The notes beneath the pieces were generated by a model. The model saw only the letters and a list, made by a program, of their open reading frames with translations, was not told the DNA's origin and searched no databases. From the NCBI GenBank assembly GCA_973895155.1, contig OZ316892.1, positions 2,294,001 through 2,358,000 on the forward strand: DNA of 64,000 nt, read 5' to 3'. Within the stretch, counting starts at the first letter, position 1. Each line of letters starts with the position of its first letter. The position numbers and the translations under genes were made by a program. Positions 1 through 14,200 of this stretch are shown here, piece by piece. The stretch is from Marsupella aquatica. Lineage: Eukaryota; Marchantiophyta.

Positions 1-3000
1 CTGTCCTGTTGTAACCGGCCCAAATAGAGCATTTCTGATTTTCTCAATGTTCTCGTGGACGTACGGAGATGTTTCTCAACCCAATCTGCTCCGCAACTCC
101 GAGGATAAAGCAGAGATGGTTTTGTAAAGTGGGTCGGTGAAGTGGATGGGTCGATCCAACTCAGCACTCATGCAGCGTTGGGATCTTGGGTGGAGGGCCC
201 GCACTGGAGTCTGGAGAACTGAAATCCTCGATTGGATGTCGCTTGAACAGGTGGACCACATAAAAAGAATATAGAGGGCTATCGATGATTATTATGATGT
301 ATCCCATCATTGCCGTGCACGCAGTGCCGCCGTGACGTGAGCGTGAACTTGATAATATATCACCGAGGGATTTTTGCAAATCCCAACCCCCGCGATGCTC
401 AGACGTGCTCTGAAAATTCATCTGACTTTGTTACAGTTGCAACGCGAAGTTATTTGCCTCTTCGTCCTTATGAGTTTTATGCTAGTTCAAGTTTTGATAT
501 AATTATGCCGCGAGCAAGCTAAGTGTAGCTCGTACCAAGGGAAGGCTAAGTGTAGCTGGTACCGAGGGACGGCTAAGTGCAGTAGTGAACAGTTTAGATG
601 GAATGATATTGACGCCAAACTGGATTAACTGCAACGCTGTACAATCATGTCGAATTTGAGCAGAATTTCACGAGCGGGCAAGGCATTGCTACTAACTCGC
701 TGGCGGTCCCCAATTGTCTGCCTCGCCATAGCTGTTGTTGTGTTGGATAATGGTCGCGGGTCGGTACTTGTTATTCCAGCCTCCGGATGGAACGAGACTT
801 GGCAAGTGCAATGACAGTGTTGCTGGATTCATTGCTTGAGTATAAATAACCTCACATCTACAAGTTGCCATTTTCATAGGAGGGTTTGTGCAGTCGTTGC
901 AATTCGCAGAGCAGACAGCGTGCTATCTCACCACTGACTGCAATAGATTGAAACATCTCAGAAGATGATCACTGCGTGGAAAAACTGATGCATGGCGAGT
1001 AGTTCCAGGATATTGGAACGGTCTACAGTAGCTAGTGTCAATAGCTACGGTACCTGAATTGTATGGAGATGTGACCAACAGGTGCCGGAATCTTGTCCAA
1101 GGGAAAGGACAGGAGCAGTCAGAGTTCCGTGATCTCTGAGTATTTCATTGACAGCCATCTACTGTATTTTCCCACCATAATTTTTCGGTGACACAGACAG
1201 GGAAGTGGTACGAATATCTGAACAGTCACGCACTTGCCTGGCAACCATAACCCATTGAGGAGTCGTCTAGTGCAGAAAGGACCACATCGACTCCCTACTT
1301 TTGGACTCAAAACGGGTTCTAAACGGCTCAAATGTATTTCTATTCGTACAGCTCGCTTTTGTGTACAATTTTGTGTATTGATGTCGACCTTAGTCTTGTG
1401 TACAACCCCTTTCGAATGCGGTACTATATAGTGACATCGATTTCCATGCTGCTCGACAGCTGCTTCATTTGCAGCTCAGAGAGTACCATAGATTCGTAGA
1501 CTTCTGGACTCGGTGCCTTGGGCTTTGCCAGTGCAGCAAACTGTCGTGCAGGACCCGCGCTTGCAATCCCGAACGAAACAAAGACAGAGTGGGGCCCCAG
1601 ATTCCCAGAAGCTCAATTAACTTCGCTACGGTAACACGGAGGTGTCACTTGACGTCAATGCATGCAATTGCCCTGCCGGTAATCACACACTAAATTGTGG
1701 AAATACACGTCTGCACTCATGGATTAAAAAGAAAATAACAATGTTTATCACATTAAAGTGAATATAAGTCTGCGCCCATTGATTAAAAAGAAAATTACAA
1801 TATTTATCATGGTATGGAGGATGTCCAACACTGTATATGTCATATTTTATATTTTGATGTGCACATGTAATTGTTTGTAGATATTATGGGAGAGCATTTT
1901 ACACTTCAGTTTTTTCCAAGGCACAAGGAAAAAAGCACCAGGAGATATAAGCACCTCTATTCGTGAGGAGAGGATGAAACATTCATGATGGTTGACCTTT
2001 TTCTTCTGCTGGTTGGAAGCAGGATCACATGTGTGGAACGTTCAGTATGGATTATTAACTGAACCATCCCATGCGACTTTACTGGTATTTCAAAAAGCTA
2101 AAACTCTCATGTCTCGTCCAAGTATCCTTTTCCAATTCCACAGGAATAGATATTTGACCAAAGTCTTGTTAGGTGTAGGAAATGAAACAGTGTTTACATT
2201 TAAAAAAAATAGAGAATATTACTTAATCGAAAGTACTAGCACAAACCTTTCCAAGTTTGTAGAAATTCAGTGGGAAGTGACGCCCTCCTAATTAAGTTGC
2301 AATGTGGCGAACGTCGAGGTATGGCTAAACGTGTACGTACGAATAATCCAGAACGGTTACCTTCAGCGATCAATCATCAATCTCTAGTTGAACAGGGAAA
2401 CGCACCAAACATTTCCCGGTCCTCTCTCCCCATAAGCCGCGTTTTGTTCGTTGGCAGTGATTTCTATATCTCCCAGGAATAATGTGGGCACGCTCTGCAC
2501 TGCAATCCACTAACTCTTCTTGCAAAGCCTTAGTTAAGGATTGGTTTACCGTGTGTAATGGATTGAGGAGAAACTGCAGTTGGACCCGTTTTTCAAGATA
2601 CATAATAATTATGATGAACAGCTAGGCTAGGGTACCTGTAGGTACATACAACCGTGTGTGATCAAATCAAGTGGCCGTGATAAATAGAAGCGCAATACCT
2701 TGAATACACAAATTATACCCGAGCAAGTTGCATGAGCACGCTGCTGGAACAATAATACCACGTCCCAGTCCGAAACTGACCATGAAGGGTGAAACGGAGT
2801 ATTTCATTGCGGTCACTGGTGACAAGCAGGACAAAATGATAACGAAAACAGGCAAGTTGCCTGCTCAAGTCTTTTGAAATAATTCCATTTTCATTATTTC
2901 GTCTGCCTCGGGTCCGTTATGCTTCTGTTGGTTTGGCAAGCCATACCATCGACCCAGATTGCGTGAAAGTGATCATAGTCCACCACTGGGTTTCAGATCA

Positions 3001-6000
3001 GCACCCCGTTGTCGGAAGATAGTTCGAAGAACGCAGTGGTGCTCAATCCAATGTTATAATCAACCCAGTGGGTTATACAAGCTCTAGCAAATTTAAGAGC
3101 CTCAACACTAAGCAGCAAATTGTACCTTGCTGATTAATCAAGCTGAAAAACCCGACGAAGTTGTGGGTTGTGCAGCAGACCTGTAAAAAATTGCATGGAT
3201 TGCTTAGGGTGGGCCAGATTAATGCCACAAGTTCCCCTAAATAAACATTACTAGATCGCTTCATACCCACGATGGTTGTGCAGTGCGCCACGTTGCCTTG
3301 GCAAGGCATGAATCTCGTTTGGGAGCAGTATTTGCATAACAAGATCTACAGTACTACTACAGAAGAAGATTGAGCTAACTTGGATCGATCTGGACATTGT
3401 TGGGGATCACCTCAAATTTGCTTAGCAATCAAGATGTTCCGGTAAACGCTCCCACATGATCAATGATTTCATACTTGTCAGTGGGTCGTCTGTGAGCAAG
3501 CCAGGCTGCAGCAAGCAAATTACTTGATACAGTAATTCCATAACTGTGGCAGGCAAGAGATTTCGTGATTTTTCCCTGCAGGTTTTGTAGCCGTCCAGCT
3601 CTGGATTAAACCCTAAATACCCATTAGAAAGCCTCCATCAATTCATTCAAGACTCGAAAGACGGTTCAGTGTCTCAGTCACTTTCTGCTCCTGCCCTCCT
3701 GACATACTCAAACCATGCAATCCGACAAACTCGTCAGCAAAGGAGAGTGAGGAAATCAGTCAAATAAACTTGTAGCCTGTTGTACTTGAATCGTACTGCA
3801 AAAGGATCAAATGCACCTGACGGTCTCCCTTCTTTTCTGTCATCGTAAAGAAAATGAGAAAATGTGCAAGAGATCTAAACGTGGGAGCAGGAAGGGCAAT
3901 TTGCTTCTCTGACTATCGTCGACCTGCTGTACGTTCGAGATGTGTGTGAAATTGCTGCATACGCATATGAGGCAGAGAGCAGGGCAGTATAAGACAGACT
4001 ACTTGGAGCTGACACTTAGTACCGTCCTTTTGGTACTTTGGTTTGATTGTATGGAAATATGAGATCGATTGCACAGCTAACGCAAGCTCAGGTTGCACCT
4101 TCAGAGAATCTATGGAGCTAGAATGAATCTACTTGAGGTAGTTCTGCTAATGGTGACAATGGTCGGCGTCTGCTTTGCTGCTCAAGTACTGGCTAAGCTA
4201 GGAGCAAAGTACACTGAGTGTACATAATAATAATGCATTTGAACCCGTACTGGAAGCAGGGTCCTCCAGTCATACTACAGTACTACAGTAGTATCACGTG
4301 ACCTCTCCCTTGAAGCTCTACGGCACTGTCAAGGTTTTCTGCGTCATGATCTGGACTCTGGAGCGATTACGACAAGGTTTATGGCTCCATTCGTTGTATG
4401 GCCTTCTTGCAATGTCTCCTCTGTCCTCTCGGTTTAGGTCAACTAGTAGAAAACACTATGAGTAGAAGACGTCATTCTGTAACCACATCATCAGCCGAAC
4501 ATGCTGAATGGTTCACGAGACAAACAGTTTTCAGTGTTCATACGCCATCGGAAGCTACAGACTCAGAGAGTATTGCGAGACGTCTGAGTCAACGAAAACC
4601 CTCAACGGTGAACGATCAAGTCTTGCCTTCGCCCTCGCCTTGAGAACTGAATGGCATCCGAATGGTAGAGTAGAGTACTTATCTGTCTAATCCAGCTTCG
4701 TTTTCGAAGCCCTACATTCTCTGCAAAAATACATGATCGTGCCTAAGTATGAACTCGCTATGCAAGCAAGTCTTTCTAGTAAGGTACCTTAGTGTACACT
4801 CAAACTGCGGAGTTCGACGACGCAGTTCCACGAAAGACCTGATTGCCGAAGTCTGGATCAAAATGCGTGATTGAGCGCGAACATAGACTTTCTACTCTTG
4901 ACGCCTTGACGGTGACACAGCAGCACGTCGGCATTGTGCCACAGATGTGGGGGCAAACCGTCTGCTGTACTATCTTTTTCCCTGCGACTGGATTGGGAAG
5001 GATTTCACGAGTGCCGGTCAACACGGACAGATGGCCATTTCTCCATTTCCTGTGCCACACGGACGACGAATGCCAATGACCTCTCCCTTCCCTTGTACTA
5101 TCGGAGAAAAGCGAACTCTTAACTGCATGTGGGGGAGGAATTCCGTCGAACTTGCTAACGGTAGTTTTGTGCCTTCCTTCGTCGAGCCTGCGATTGGAAC
5201 GAGATGGCTACGAATTTACGGGATTCTGAGATTGTAACCTGCAAATCGCTATATGAAAGTCTCTAGGCGAGACAGACAGTCAAGGGAGAACTCGAAACTT
5301 AAAGTCTCAGATTATACTCCATCGCTCGCACTTGATCTGAGATTGGTCCTGGTACGACAAATTGCTTACTTCGATTAAATTGATCGTCGGAGGACGTGAT
5401 GGCGAGGGAGACCGACAGGACGAGGGTAGACATAAAGCGAGGCACAACATCAGGTAAAGCACTAGGGTTTTGAGTTCTTTAACTGCTTAAGATGTTAGCG
5501 CTTGTCGAGTTTCAAGAAATTCTGGTGCACATGGCTAAATATCATGGATTTGGACCCCGATTCGAGGAAGTAGCGCCTCGAACTCCTGCCCTCATCCATA
5601 GTATAACATACCAGATGAAACAGATTTCAAGGTGAAAATTGTCAGAATTGACGACGCAATATGCGATGGAAAACTCCTCGATCCAACCTCGGGATGGCAT
5701 TGTCCTCCTGTCTCTGCTGTGCTGTTTTAGTAATGTCATCCCTGGCCTACCTCGGGATGGCATAATTAGGTTGAATTGGCCAGTTTCTAGATCTAGGACT
5801 CCCGAGAGGATGATCAACTAGACTCCCAGCCCGGCAGCGTGGCCGCCGTAACGTCGCTGGCGGCGTGGGCCTTTCAAGGCGAGGCCGCAGATACGTGGTG
5901 ACAGAGCATAGGTTTGAAGCATCCGAGGTGCAATAAATGGAGTGAGGTACTGGGGTCCTCTGAAAAATATATCTTGCTTTCTATAGAATCTTTAAAGTAG

Positions 6001-8238
6001 TTAGATTTGCTGCACATGAGGCCATGAGGGCAATACTCGGATGTCAGTTCTCAGAAAAAGACAAATGAGCTTTCTTGAGAATCTTGTGATCGGATAATGT
6101 GCAGAGGTGCGGGTGGAGATCGATTTCAGTCTTTGAACTTTGTCCTATGCCTGTCGAAACCATTGAACCACAAAGAATATGCACGGAGGCATCGATGCTT
6201 CCTTGTACTGGGTAAAGGACTCTAGCATATCCAGAACCATGGTCAGTTCTATCTCTCAACGGTTACCAATGCATTTACATATGCCGACGTTGGTCCTTGG
6301 CTTCAGTGAGAGGATAAATGCGTAGAATGAAGGTGCGGCACCTCTGCTTCCGTCGGTCTAAGCCGGTACTTTGCTTTCGACACGATCCAACAATGAATTT
6401 TCCAATTTGTCCTTTGCGATTGCAGTTTTCTCTCTGTATCGTAGACATACTCAACTCTTCTGCACCAAGGACTTCCCATGCTGCATCCAACGGACCTAGC
6501 GTGCACGAGCCTTCTCAAGCAAAAGGCTACACACAGGTCATTGAGATCTTAAAGACAGTCATAGCAATGGAGAACGAGGATTGCGCAATTGCTTCCACTG
6601 ATTGGAATCTACAGAACCTAACAAAAGCTGACTGCAAATCTCGGCAACGTTGAAGACATTTTCGTGGTCAACTCAGCTTTCCTGTATTCCAAGTTGTATC
6701 CATACGTCCGACTCCCTTCAACTAGAGTAGGCTCAATCGGACACCATTACATTGAATTGAAATGGCAACATGTAAAACCTACCCACACCAAAACCTCAGA
6801 ACTTGTGAACGAAAAATGCAATCGAAAGCCGGTGAGATGAATGATTCGGCCTTCACAAATCGTTTCGATCCCGAGTGACTTTGGTAGCTACAGCGAGTGA
6901 AATTGTCACTCACCATAGAACAGAAATAAGAATCAGCGGACCTTGGCCTTGAACGTGGAAGAAATGGCTGATAAGTACTCGGTTATCCTTCGTTTATCCT
7001 TCACAATGCTCAAATCTAGTCTGCCAACCGCGTCCAACCTGTGGCCTTTCAAGATATACACACGCAGTCCCACAATGAATTTACCAGGATGTATCCCTTG
7101 GCACCGCATACCTGCAAAGGCAAAGGCATAGGAGTCAACCACTGATATCTACCAAGAGTGTCATCACCTATTCCAAAACCTGACCGCCATGAACTTAGAG
7201 AAATGTGAGAGATTGAGTAGCTGGATGTCAGATGTGATGTCGACCTGGGGTCGACCTTGACAAACTGGCTACTGCTGGAGTACTGCAGGAGCCTAGGTGA
7301 CATGGACTCTCGCTAAAGCTTATAACGACAGTTTTCTTCTTTGGCTCTTGAACTCAAGCTGGATTGTCGCTCTGTTTACACTTTTTGAAAAAGATCATGA
7401 GAAATAGTCCCTTGCTAAGAGGTTTCTGTGTTCCTTTTCTTACCAACAATGGTTATCGTCATGCTTGAAATCCAACGGAACTGTATGAGTTTGCAATGAA
7501 AGACATTCCGGTATATGCGCCTGACTATCAACTTGTGCTGGTGAAGACGGTTTCTTTGTTAGATGTACAATGTTTCAACTAAGTATCCATTTGAAATTGC
7601 ATAGGATTCAATCATTTGTTGCATATGAACAATTTGACCGTGCAGATGACAGGAGCGATGTGAATTTGTGCAGGAATATATGATGCCTAACTATGATGTC
7701 CAAACCATCCTGGGACTACCAAACTCACACGGCTGTCTTACCTTGTGTAAAGTTGGACGCTTTCGCTCTCATTTTTTACCGTTGATCAACAATCATGGTC
7801 ACCATAGATCAACGTTTTGCCTTGGAAATCGTTGCCAAGCCAGCTTGTATCCATCCGAGTCCAAAGATATCACTTGTTTCCGACATCAGGTTTTTGATCA
7901 TGATCTGTTTTCTGCTTGTTGAGTCACTGGCATTCCAGTAAGTTTCGATAGGAAGACTAACATTGAAATCTTAGCCAAGTACACCTACTCATGTCTCATT
8001 AGATGTGCAAACCACAAACTGGCCCTGTGGCCACCAATGACTCGCAAAATTGTAAGTTCCTTTCGGAACATAGGTACTGAAAAGGAGACAGGTTTCGTGT
8101 CAAAATTTCCCCCCGGTTTACCAGGTTAGACTGGCTAGAATTGAATCTGAAAGATTGTGCCTTTACTACAGACTCCATGCACGGCTGGCTCTAAACTTTG
8201 TTGATACAATCAACCCTGTGCAATTCTATTTCTTGCAG
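1..8238. other. No supported gene
   Basis: All open frames are short and none shows a domain I recognise. Weak signs only: TATAAATA at 840 followed by no long frame; a direct repeat ACCTCGGGATGGCAT at about 5685 and 5750; and minus-strand, exon-like open stretches at 7120-6940 (after a good TTTGCAG acceptor, reading GIHPGKFIVGLRVYILKG) and 6259-6044. A spliced minus-strand gene in 6.0-7.3 kb is possible but I cannot chain it. Confidence 0.5.
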
Positions 8239-11200
8239 TCACATTGACATTGATCTTACACTAGAGCAAACAAAAGCTATCAGGTCACTTGCCATGCATT
8301 CGTCCTCTCATGCATTAGTAACAAGGTACACAAAAGGCTGTAAGAAGTTGTCTCTCACAACAATGGATTGTAAGTCTGTTGCTTTCAAACCCCATAGACG
8401 CTTGATCAATGATTCACATCAAGCCAGTCAACAGTAGTGAACACCCTTGATGAGCAGAATTCGTGACACCTGCAAACTCTTGTCTACAACTTAAATTCAT
8501 TCTTCAAGCAGATGCAATCAATGGGCTGAATGGATTGAACAGGGCAACAATCAGAGAAATAGTCCCTGTGAACCTCGGTTTCTTCCCTTCTCCGGCAACA
8601 AGTTCTGGAGTATGTCCAAAGAGAAATCCAACGTCAGTTCTCAACTCTCTTGATGAGCATGAGCCACATCAGCTGTTAGAGGTTTTGCCATCGAGACGCT
8701 GTTCTACTCAAGCAAAGATTGGTCCATGTACTGTACGAGCGCCGAAGTCTAGCTCTAACGGTCTGCAAGAAATTAAACGTGGTGAAAAGCTTGAACCAAG
8801 ACCCTCGACCACTGTCAACCAGGTGAGCTGGCGTCCAAAGAATCAGGTACACACATCACAATTAATACATAACTGGGTTGTTGAAACGTTATCCCTCTAC
8901 TGTAAGGTTTCAGCTCTCCATTCAACTAACACGACTCTTGCTTGGGAGTTAAGGAAGCCTCACGAGTGAAGGTCGACATTGAATTGTGGAAGTTTCACAT
9001 TCTCATAAACAGGCACACAAAGAAACCGATTATGACTAATTTCCATTGCTGCTTTGGTCAAGTGTATCTCTTATGGAATCAGAACTCAAAATAGCTTCGA
9101 CGTAGCATTTCCTTTTGATGAGATATCACTCGGGCAGGGGCTAAATGAGTTTTAAAATGTTGTCATTTTGGTCAAGGTAGAGCAGTTGCCCGTTGAATCT
9201 TGCTCGGCAAAACGTGAAAAACCGACCTTGCACGAAAATTTCATGCAGTTTTCATCAAAAGCAAAATTGAAGACCATCAAACAGGTACGGACCACATGAC
9301 ATCAGACCCTGCTAGCTAGGCTACTTATTATTACTTTACTGTTAATCTGTATTTTGAGAAGACGTGTATCTAGACCATGGGTTGTTGAAATCGAGGGAGC
9401 AGCTACAGTGTTTGGATGTACTCGAGCCTCGTCTTTTTCACCAATTCAAATGCTTTACGGCATACTTCTTTCACCAGAGCTAGTGGGGAATCTGAAACCT
9501 TATTGTTTCCTTTGGTTTAGCTCGCACCCACTCAACACCATCCCTGTGATTGAGCTTGACCCTGATATCCACTGCTTGGCATGACCAACGCTTCTCACCG
9601 GCCATAATCATTGTTCGGTCCTCACCTTCCATTTGTATGTCTGCTACCAAAATGAACACTAGGGTCTGCGACTTGCTCCAATTAGCTACGTTGGAAGACT
9701 TTCGTTCCCACGCTAATTCGATTCAACTACAATTGATTCGTTGCTATCCAAGCATTCTTCTCTTGTCAAAGCCCTCTTGAAATTCTCCTTTGTCACAAAA
9801 CTAAAGTTTGAAGGCAAACATAAATTCCACTTGAAATTAAATGTAGGAACTGGAATCCTGGTCGAGCATGCACTCTACATACATTTGATGTCTTAGTCAC
9901 CACGGCGGGCACCACGGTCCTCCTCAACTTTTATGTAGTAAAGAATAGCTCGAAGGACTGCGGCTTGTAATTCCCACACCTCGGTTCTCCTCAACTCTAT
10001 AATTATGGTAAAAGAACAGCTTGAAGGACTGAGGTTGTTGATTCCCAACATGTAGCATCCAGAATCAAGTCAAGTCAATTAAGTAACTGACACAAGGCAG
10101 TGCATGATAAGGCCAGGGAAAGTAGAAAGTAGAAAGTAGAAAGCAGATGCAAAGTTCAGCCTCATTTATCTTAATGCTACAGGCTACCAATCATCATATT
10201 CCCCCTTGAAGGAAAGGTGAGGTTGAGACGTGCACCAAAGTATCACAAGCCACTTCTAAATAACTGGAGCAAAGTCCAGAGCGAGAGTCAAAATGTTTGA
10301 GCATCAAGTGAAATATCATACCCTGCAAACTGTCGTAATTAGATAAATGCCTTACGGCATTCATTGTAGTATTGATCTGTACAGCCTGTACTTCCAGCAC
10401 AATGTCTGGGGTCCATCTTCTCTTAGAAGAGTTTCAAAATAAGGATGGTACCTCTCTCTTCTCCCTTGTGTACGTGCCGCATGCGTTTTATAACATCGCA
10501 GTGCACGTTGCCTTGAAACAGACAAAACTGTTTTGCCTTAGATACCGTAACTATTTGACCCTATAGTTGTGGGTGGGAGCGTTTTAAAATTCATCGTTTT
10601 AAGTGATTTTTAATACTCTGCTGGTAGACAGATCTCCATTTCACCTAATTTTGAAAGCTTCTTGTGGACTGTTTATTGCTGCAGTTTCTTGAAGCATTTG
10701 AGTACAAGCAAACTCCTGGGACACATTTTAATACTCACAAATTGCGGCCCCTTGCACGCATCATGGACATTGCAAGAATGGTATTAATGGCTAACAATAC
10801 AATGTTGAAGTAAATCTGTTTTAAATCTCTACTTGCTTCTAGTGACCGGGTGATGAAGTTGTCCAGCTTAGGGCTAAGACCTGACTGCGTGTACACTAGT
10901 TCAACTATAAGTACCTAATCCTCAGGGCCCTCACTCTAAGGGGGTTTCATATCATGTGCGGGGGTAATAAACACTCATTAAAACTAAGAAAAAAACAGAA
11001 GTTTCTACCCATTTTGTTTGGAACAATCAAAATGTTAGTCTTGACTCTAATCTTTTCTTATAGCAATCAAAATTGATTGAGAAAACTTGTAATTTTCCTC
11101 CACAATAATTATAATCTTTCACTGAACTAAATTAGAAAAATTGTAGTTTTGGCGCATGGGTCAAATGAAACAAGTGAGGACACCCAGGTAATCACAAGAG

Positions 11201-14200
11201 TTTTGTGAATCTTCCTAGGTTGAAATTGGGGTTTATTTTATTGTGCTTTTCAGGAGACTATGATCCTGACGTAACTAAAATAACTTCCATTTGTAAAGAA
11301 ATAGAATAAATTTTGGTATTCTAAATGTTCATTGACCTACTATACGAGTACAAAATGTATACAATAAAGTGACATCGCTATTTTTGTGTTGTCTATATTT
11401 ATTATTCTTGTGGTCAAAACAATATTAAAAAAATGGCTTTTATCAACAACGTCACATTGTTGCGTGCAGATAATATATTCTCCACAACCTATGAAGTGTG
11501 TTGAGGCAGTCTTCCTTGCTCTTTATCTCACGGTAATCTACCGAAATGAAGGTTTCTTACAATTGACTAATATAGATCTCTTTCCATGTAAATTAGGGAA
11601 ATGCATCACAAATAGAAATATGAATAAGAATTAATGCAACCATGACCTCTTAAGTTTTAAATATCTAACTTAGTTGAGTCATTATCTTATTTAAGTTTTT
11701 TCGGTTTTTCTAAGTGAAGAGTCAATCACAACATTTGAACCCAAGACCTATGAGTCAGTACTCAAGACAGTGAACTACCACACAGCCATGCCTCTTTGGG
11801 CAATTGAGTCAAGTCATTATCTTACTAGCATGAAATGGAGACTAGCCAATATTAGTTGGGAATCCTGTACATGACCCTCACAATAGGGAACTTTGCCTTT
11901 TGAAAGAGTTGAGAACCTTGCTAGAAACAACCCACCTGTGTAACTGGCAAGCGGGCTGGCAAGAATCTTTTAATTTTTGTAATTAGGCTTTTTGTAGACA
12001 TAACTTTACTCAACCTTACAAGACAAAAGTCGGGTTTGCTTGTTTTTCATTGTCCTCACAAATCTAAATCTTATTTTGTTCACTGCCCGGTTCACTGACC
12101 TATTTTTTATCTTGTGGACAACTCAACCTTACAAGACAAGACCTAACTTTACTCAACCTTACAAGACAAAGAATTAGATAAAAATATCATTTTTAAATTC
12201 ACCAACAAAAAATTAATTCTCACTTTTTTTTCTTGATGACATATGCTGTTTTTCTATGGCATGAATTCATACAATGCAACCAGTTTTATTGTCCAGATAA
12301 GCTTGTGTAACTTATCCACACAAATCTTTTTCTGCTCGGAGTCAGCTTTTATCCCTGCATCCAAAATCTCATCATCATCTGCTACTGGTTAACTCTTAAT
12401 TTAGTCCAAGCTTGAATCTATGAGGCAAAATACTGGTTAACTCTGAATTTAGTCCAAGCTTGAATCTGACTATAAGGCAAAATTTCTTAGATAACTACAT
12501 TGTTCGCTCTCATTAGTGTGACTAACACTACCTTGAGAGCGCCACTTTTTAGGGTCTACTTGTGAATTAGTGTTAGTCACACTAATTTTTTCATAACAAT
12601 ATTTTTGCACACATAAAATAGTGCTAGTGTGGTCTCATGGGTGGGAAAATAGAGGGAAAATAACTATTTTGAAAAATCCACAAGAAGTAGTGTTACTTTG
12701 GACTCAAGACCACTCAGCAATCTAAACAAAGTGAAAAAAGATAATTATGAAAACCAACAAAGTTGTAACTTGGACTCAATATCAATTTACTAAAATTAGT
12801 GTAAATAACTTGAATTTTATACTTACTGTAATTCTTGCGTAACATTAATTATGATGATCAGTAATCCCTAAAAATTAAGATGCTGTTGATTTTGGGTCCT
12901 CCGGCGTTTTCGCTTTCTGCTTTCTCCCGTGTTTTCAAGGGTTTAACTAAAAACAATTAAAAACATATATAAGTAAACCCCTAAGATTGAAAGATAAACC
13001 CATTAATTATGATTGATGCTCTTATTGCAGGCCGGTGTAGTTGATTGTGATCGTATACCATTGAGCTTCAAAACTTCCTATGATGGACAGGTACATAACA
13101 AGTAAATAAAAATGTTTATGTCTAAGCTTAAAATTATTGCTGTTAAAACTTGTTAATCTTGAAGACCATACTTTACTTGTGTTGATTAATGCGTTTATAT
13201 TATTAAGGTTGTTTGTAAGGTTGATACTTATAGAGTGACAATTAAGTCAAAGAATAATGATTTTAGTTCTCCAATTACTAAAGTCAACAAGTTTTCTATC
13301 AATCAATGTTTTGCAATAATCTACCATCATTCTGTTAGAATTTTCAAAAATGCTCAATGCTTGTCATTGTGCAAGAATATAATGTGATTTGCAATTCAAG
13401 TCAAATGTTATCGTTTTCCTGTATATGAAGTCAGAATGGCATTGGCAAGCCAAATGGCACAAAAGAGCATTGGCAAGCCAAATGGTTTTCATTGTGGGAT
13501 CTTTCTTCCTCCTTTATTGTGGAAGTTGAGAGCTCAATGGAGTAGGCAGAACTCTAGTTTCTCCGTAGCAATCTCTCCTACAGAAAACTAGACTATGATG
13601 AACTTGATTTTTAACTGTATATGATTCTACATCAATTGATGGAATAAGAAAATATGTTTCAAGCTTCAGGTTTATCAGCATATTGTTCTTTTGGTTCGCT
13701 ATGGTGCTAAGTTTGGTGCATTTGGAATCAGTCGTCATCCTGGATTAATGACAAAGGACATCAAATTTAGCAGGTGAGAAGATGAGTCATTTAGCCTGGC
13801 AAAATTGAAGTTTTATTATAATCCACTTGGGAACATGCCCCAAGGACATGCAAGTTTGCTATAAATAATCCAATTTGAAACCTGCCCCAAAAACATGTCA
13901 AGGTTGCTTGAACAGAGCCATTAAATCCACCAATTAATAAAACAAAACCCAGATAAGTGGAGGTTCAATGGTTTTTAACCTCTAAGTTTAGATGTTGAGC
14001 CTACAAGCTTCCAAGAACAGTGATTTTATGCAACCGAGTAATTGTTTTGTGCACAATTGAGGTCAATAAAATAATGGCAAAAAGCTTTGAAGAAGCGCTT
14101 CATTCACTTGCAACGGCTAACTTACTGATAGTAAAATTGAAGGTCGTGGGTTTTCTGACGTTAATTCATTTTTTGTGAGAAAAACAAGTTATGTCTAAAT

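Noticed and set aside
837-850. TATA box starting a gene at about 0.9 kb
   Set aside because: TATAAATA is present, but no long frame or exon-like segment follows within about 1 kb.
11690-11797. Functional tRNA gene
   Set aside because: No consistent acceptor or anticodon stem, and a poor A box; similarity to the 59-kb copy extends beyond the tRNA-like part.
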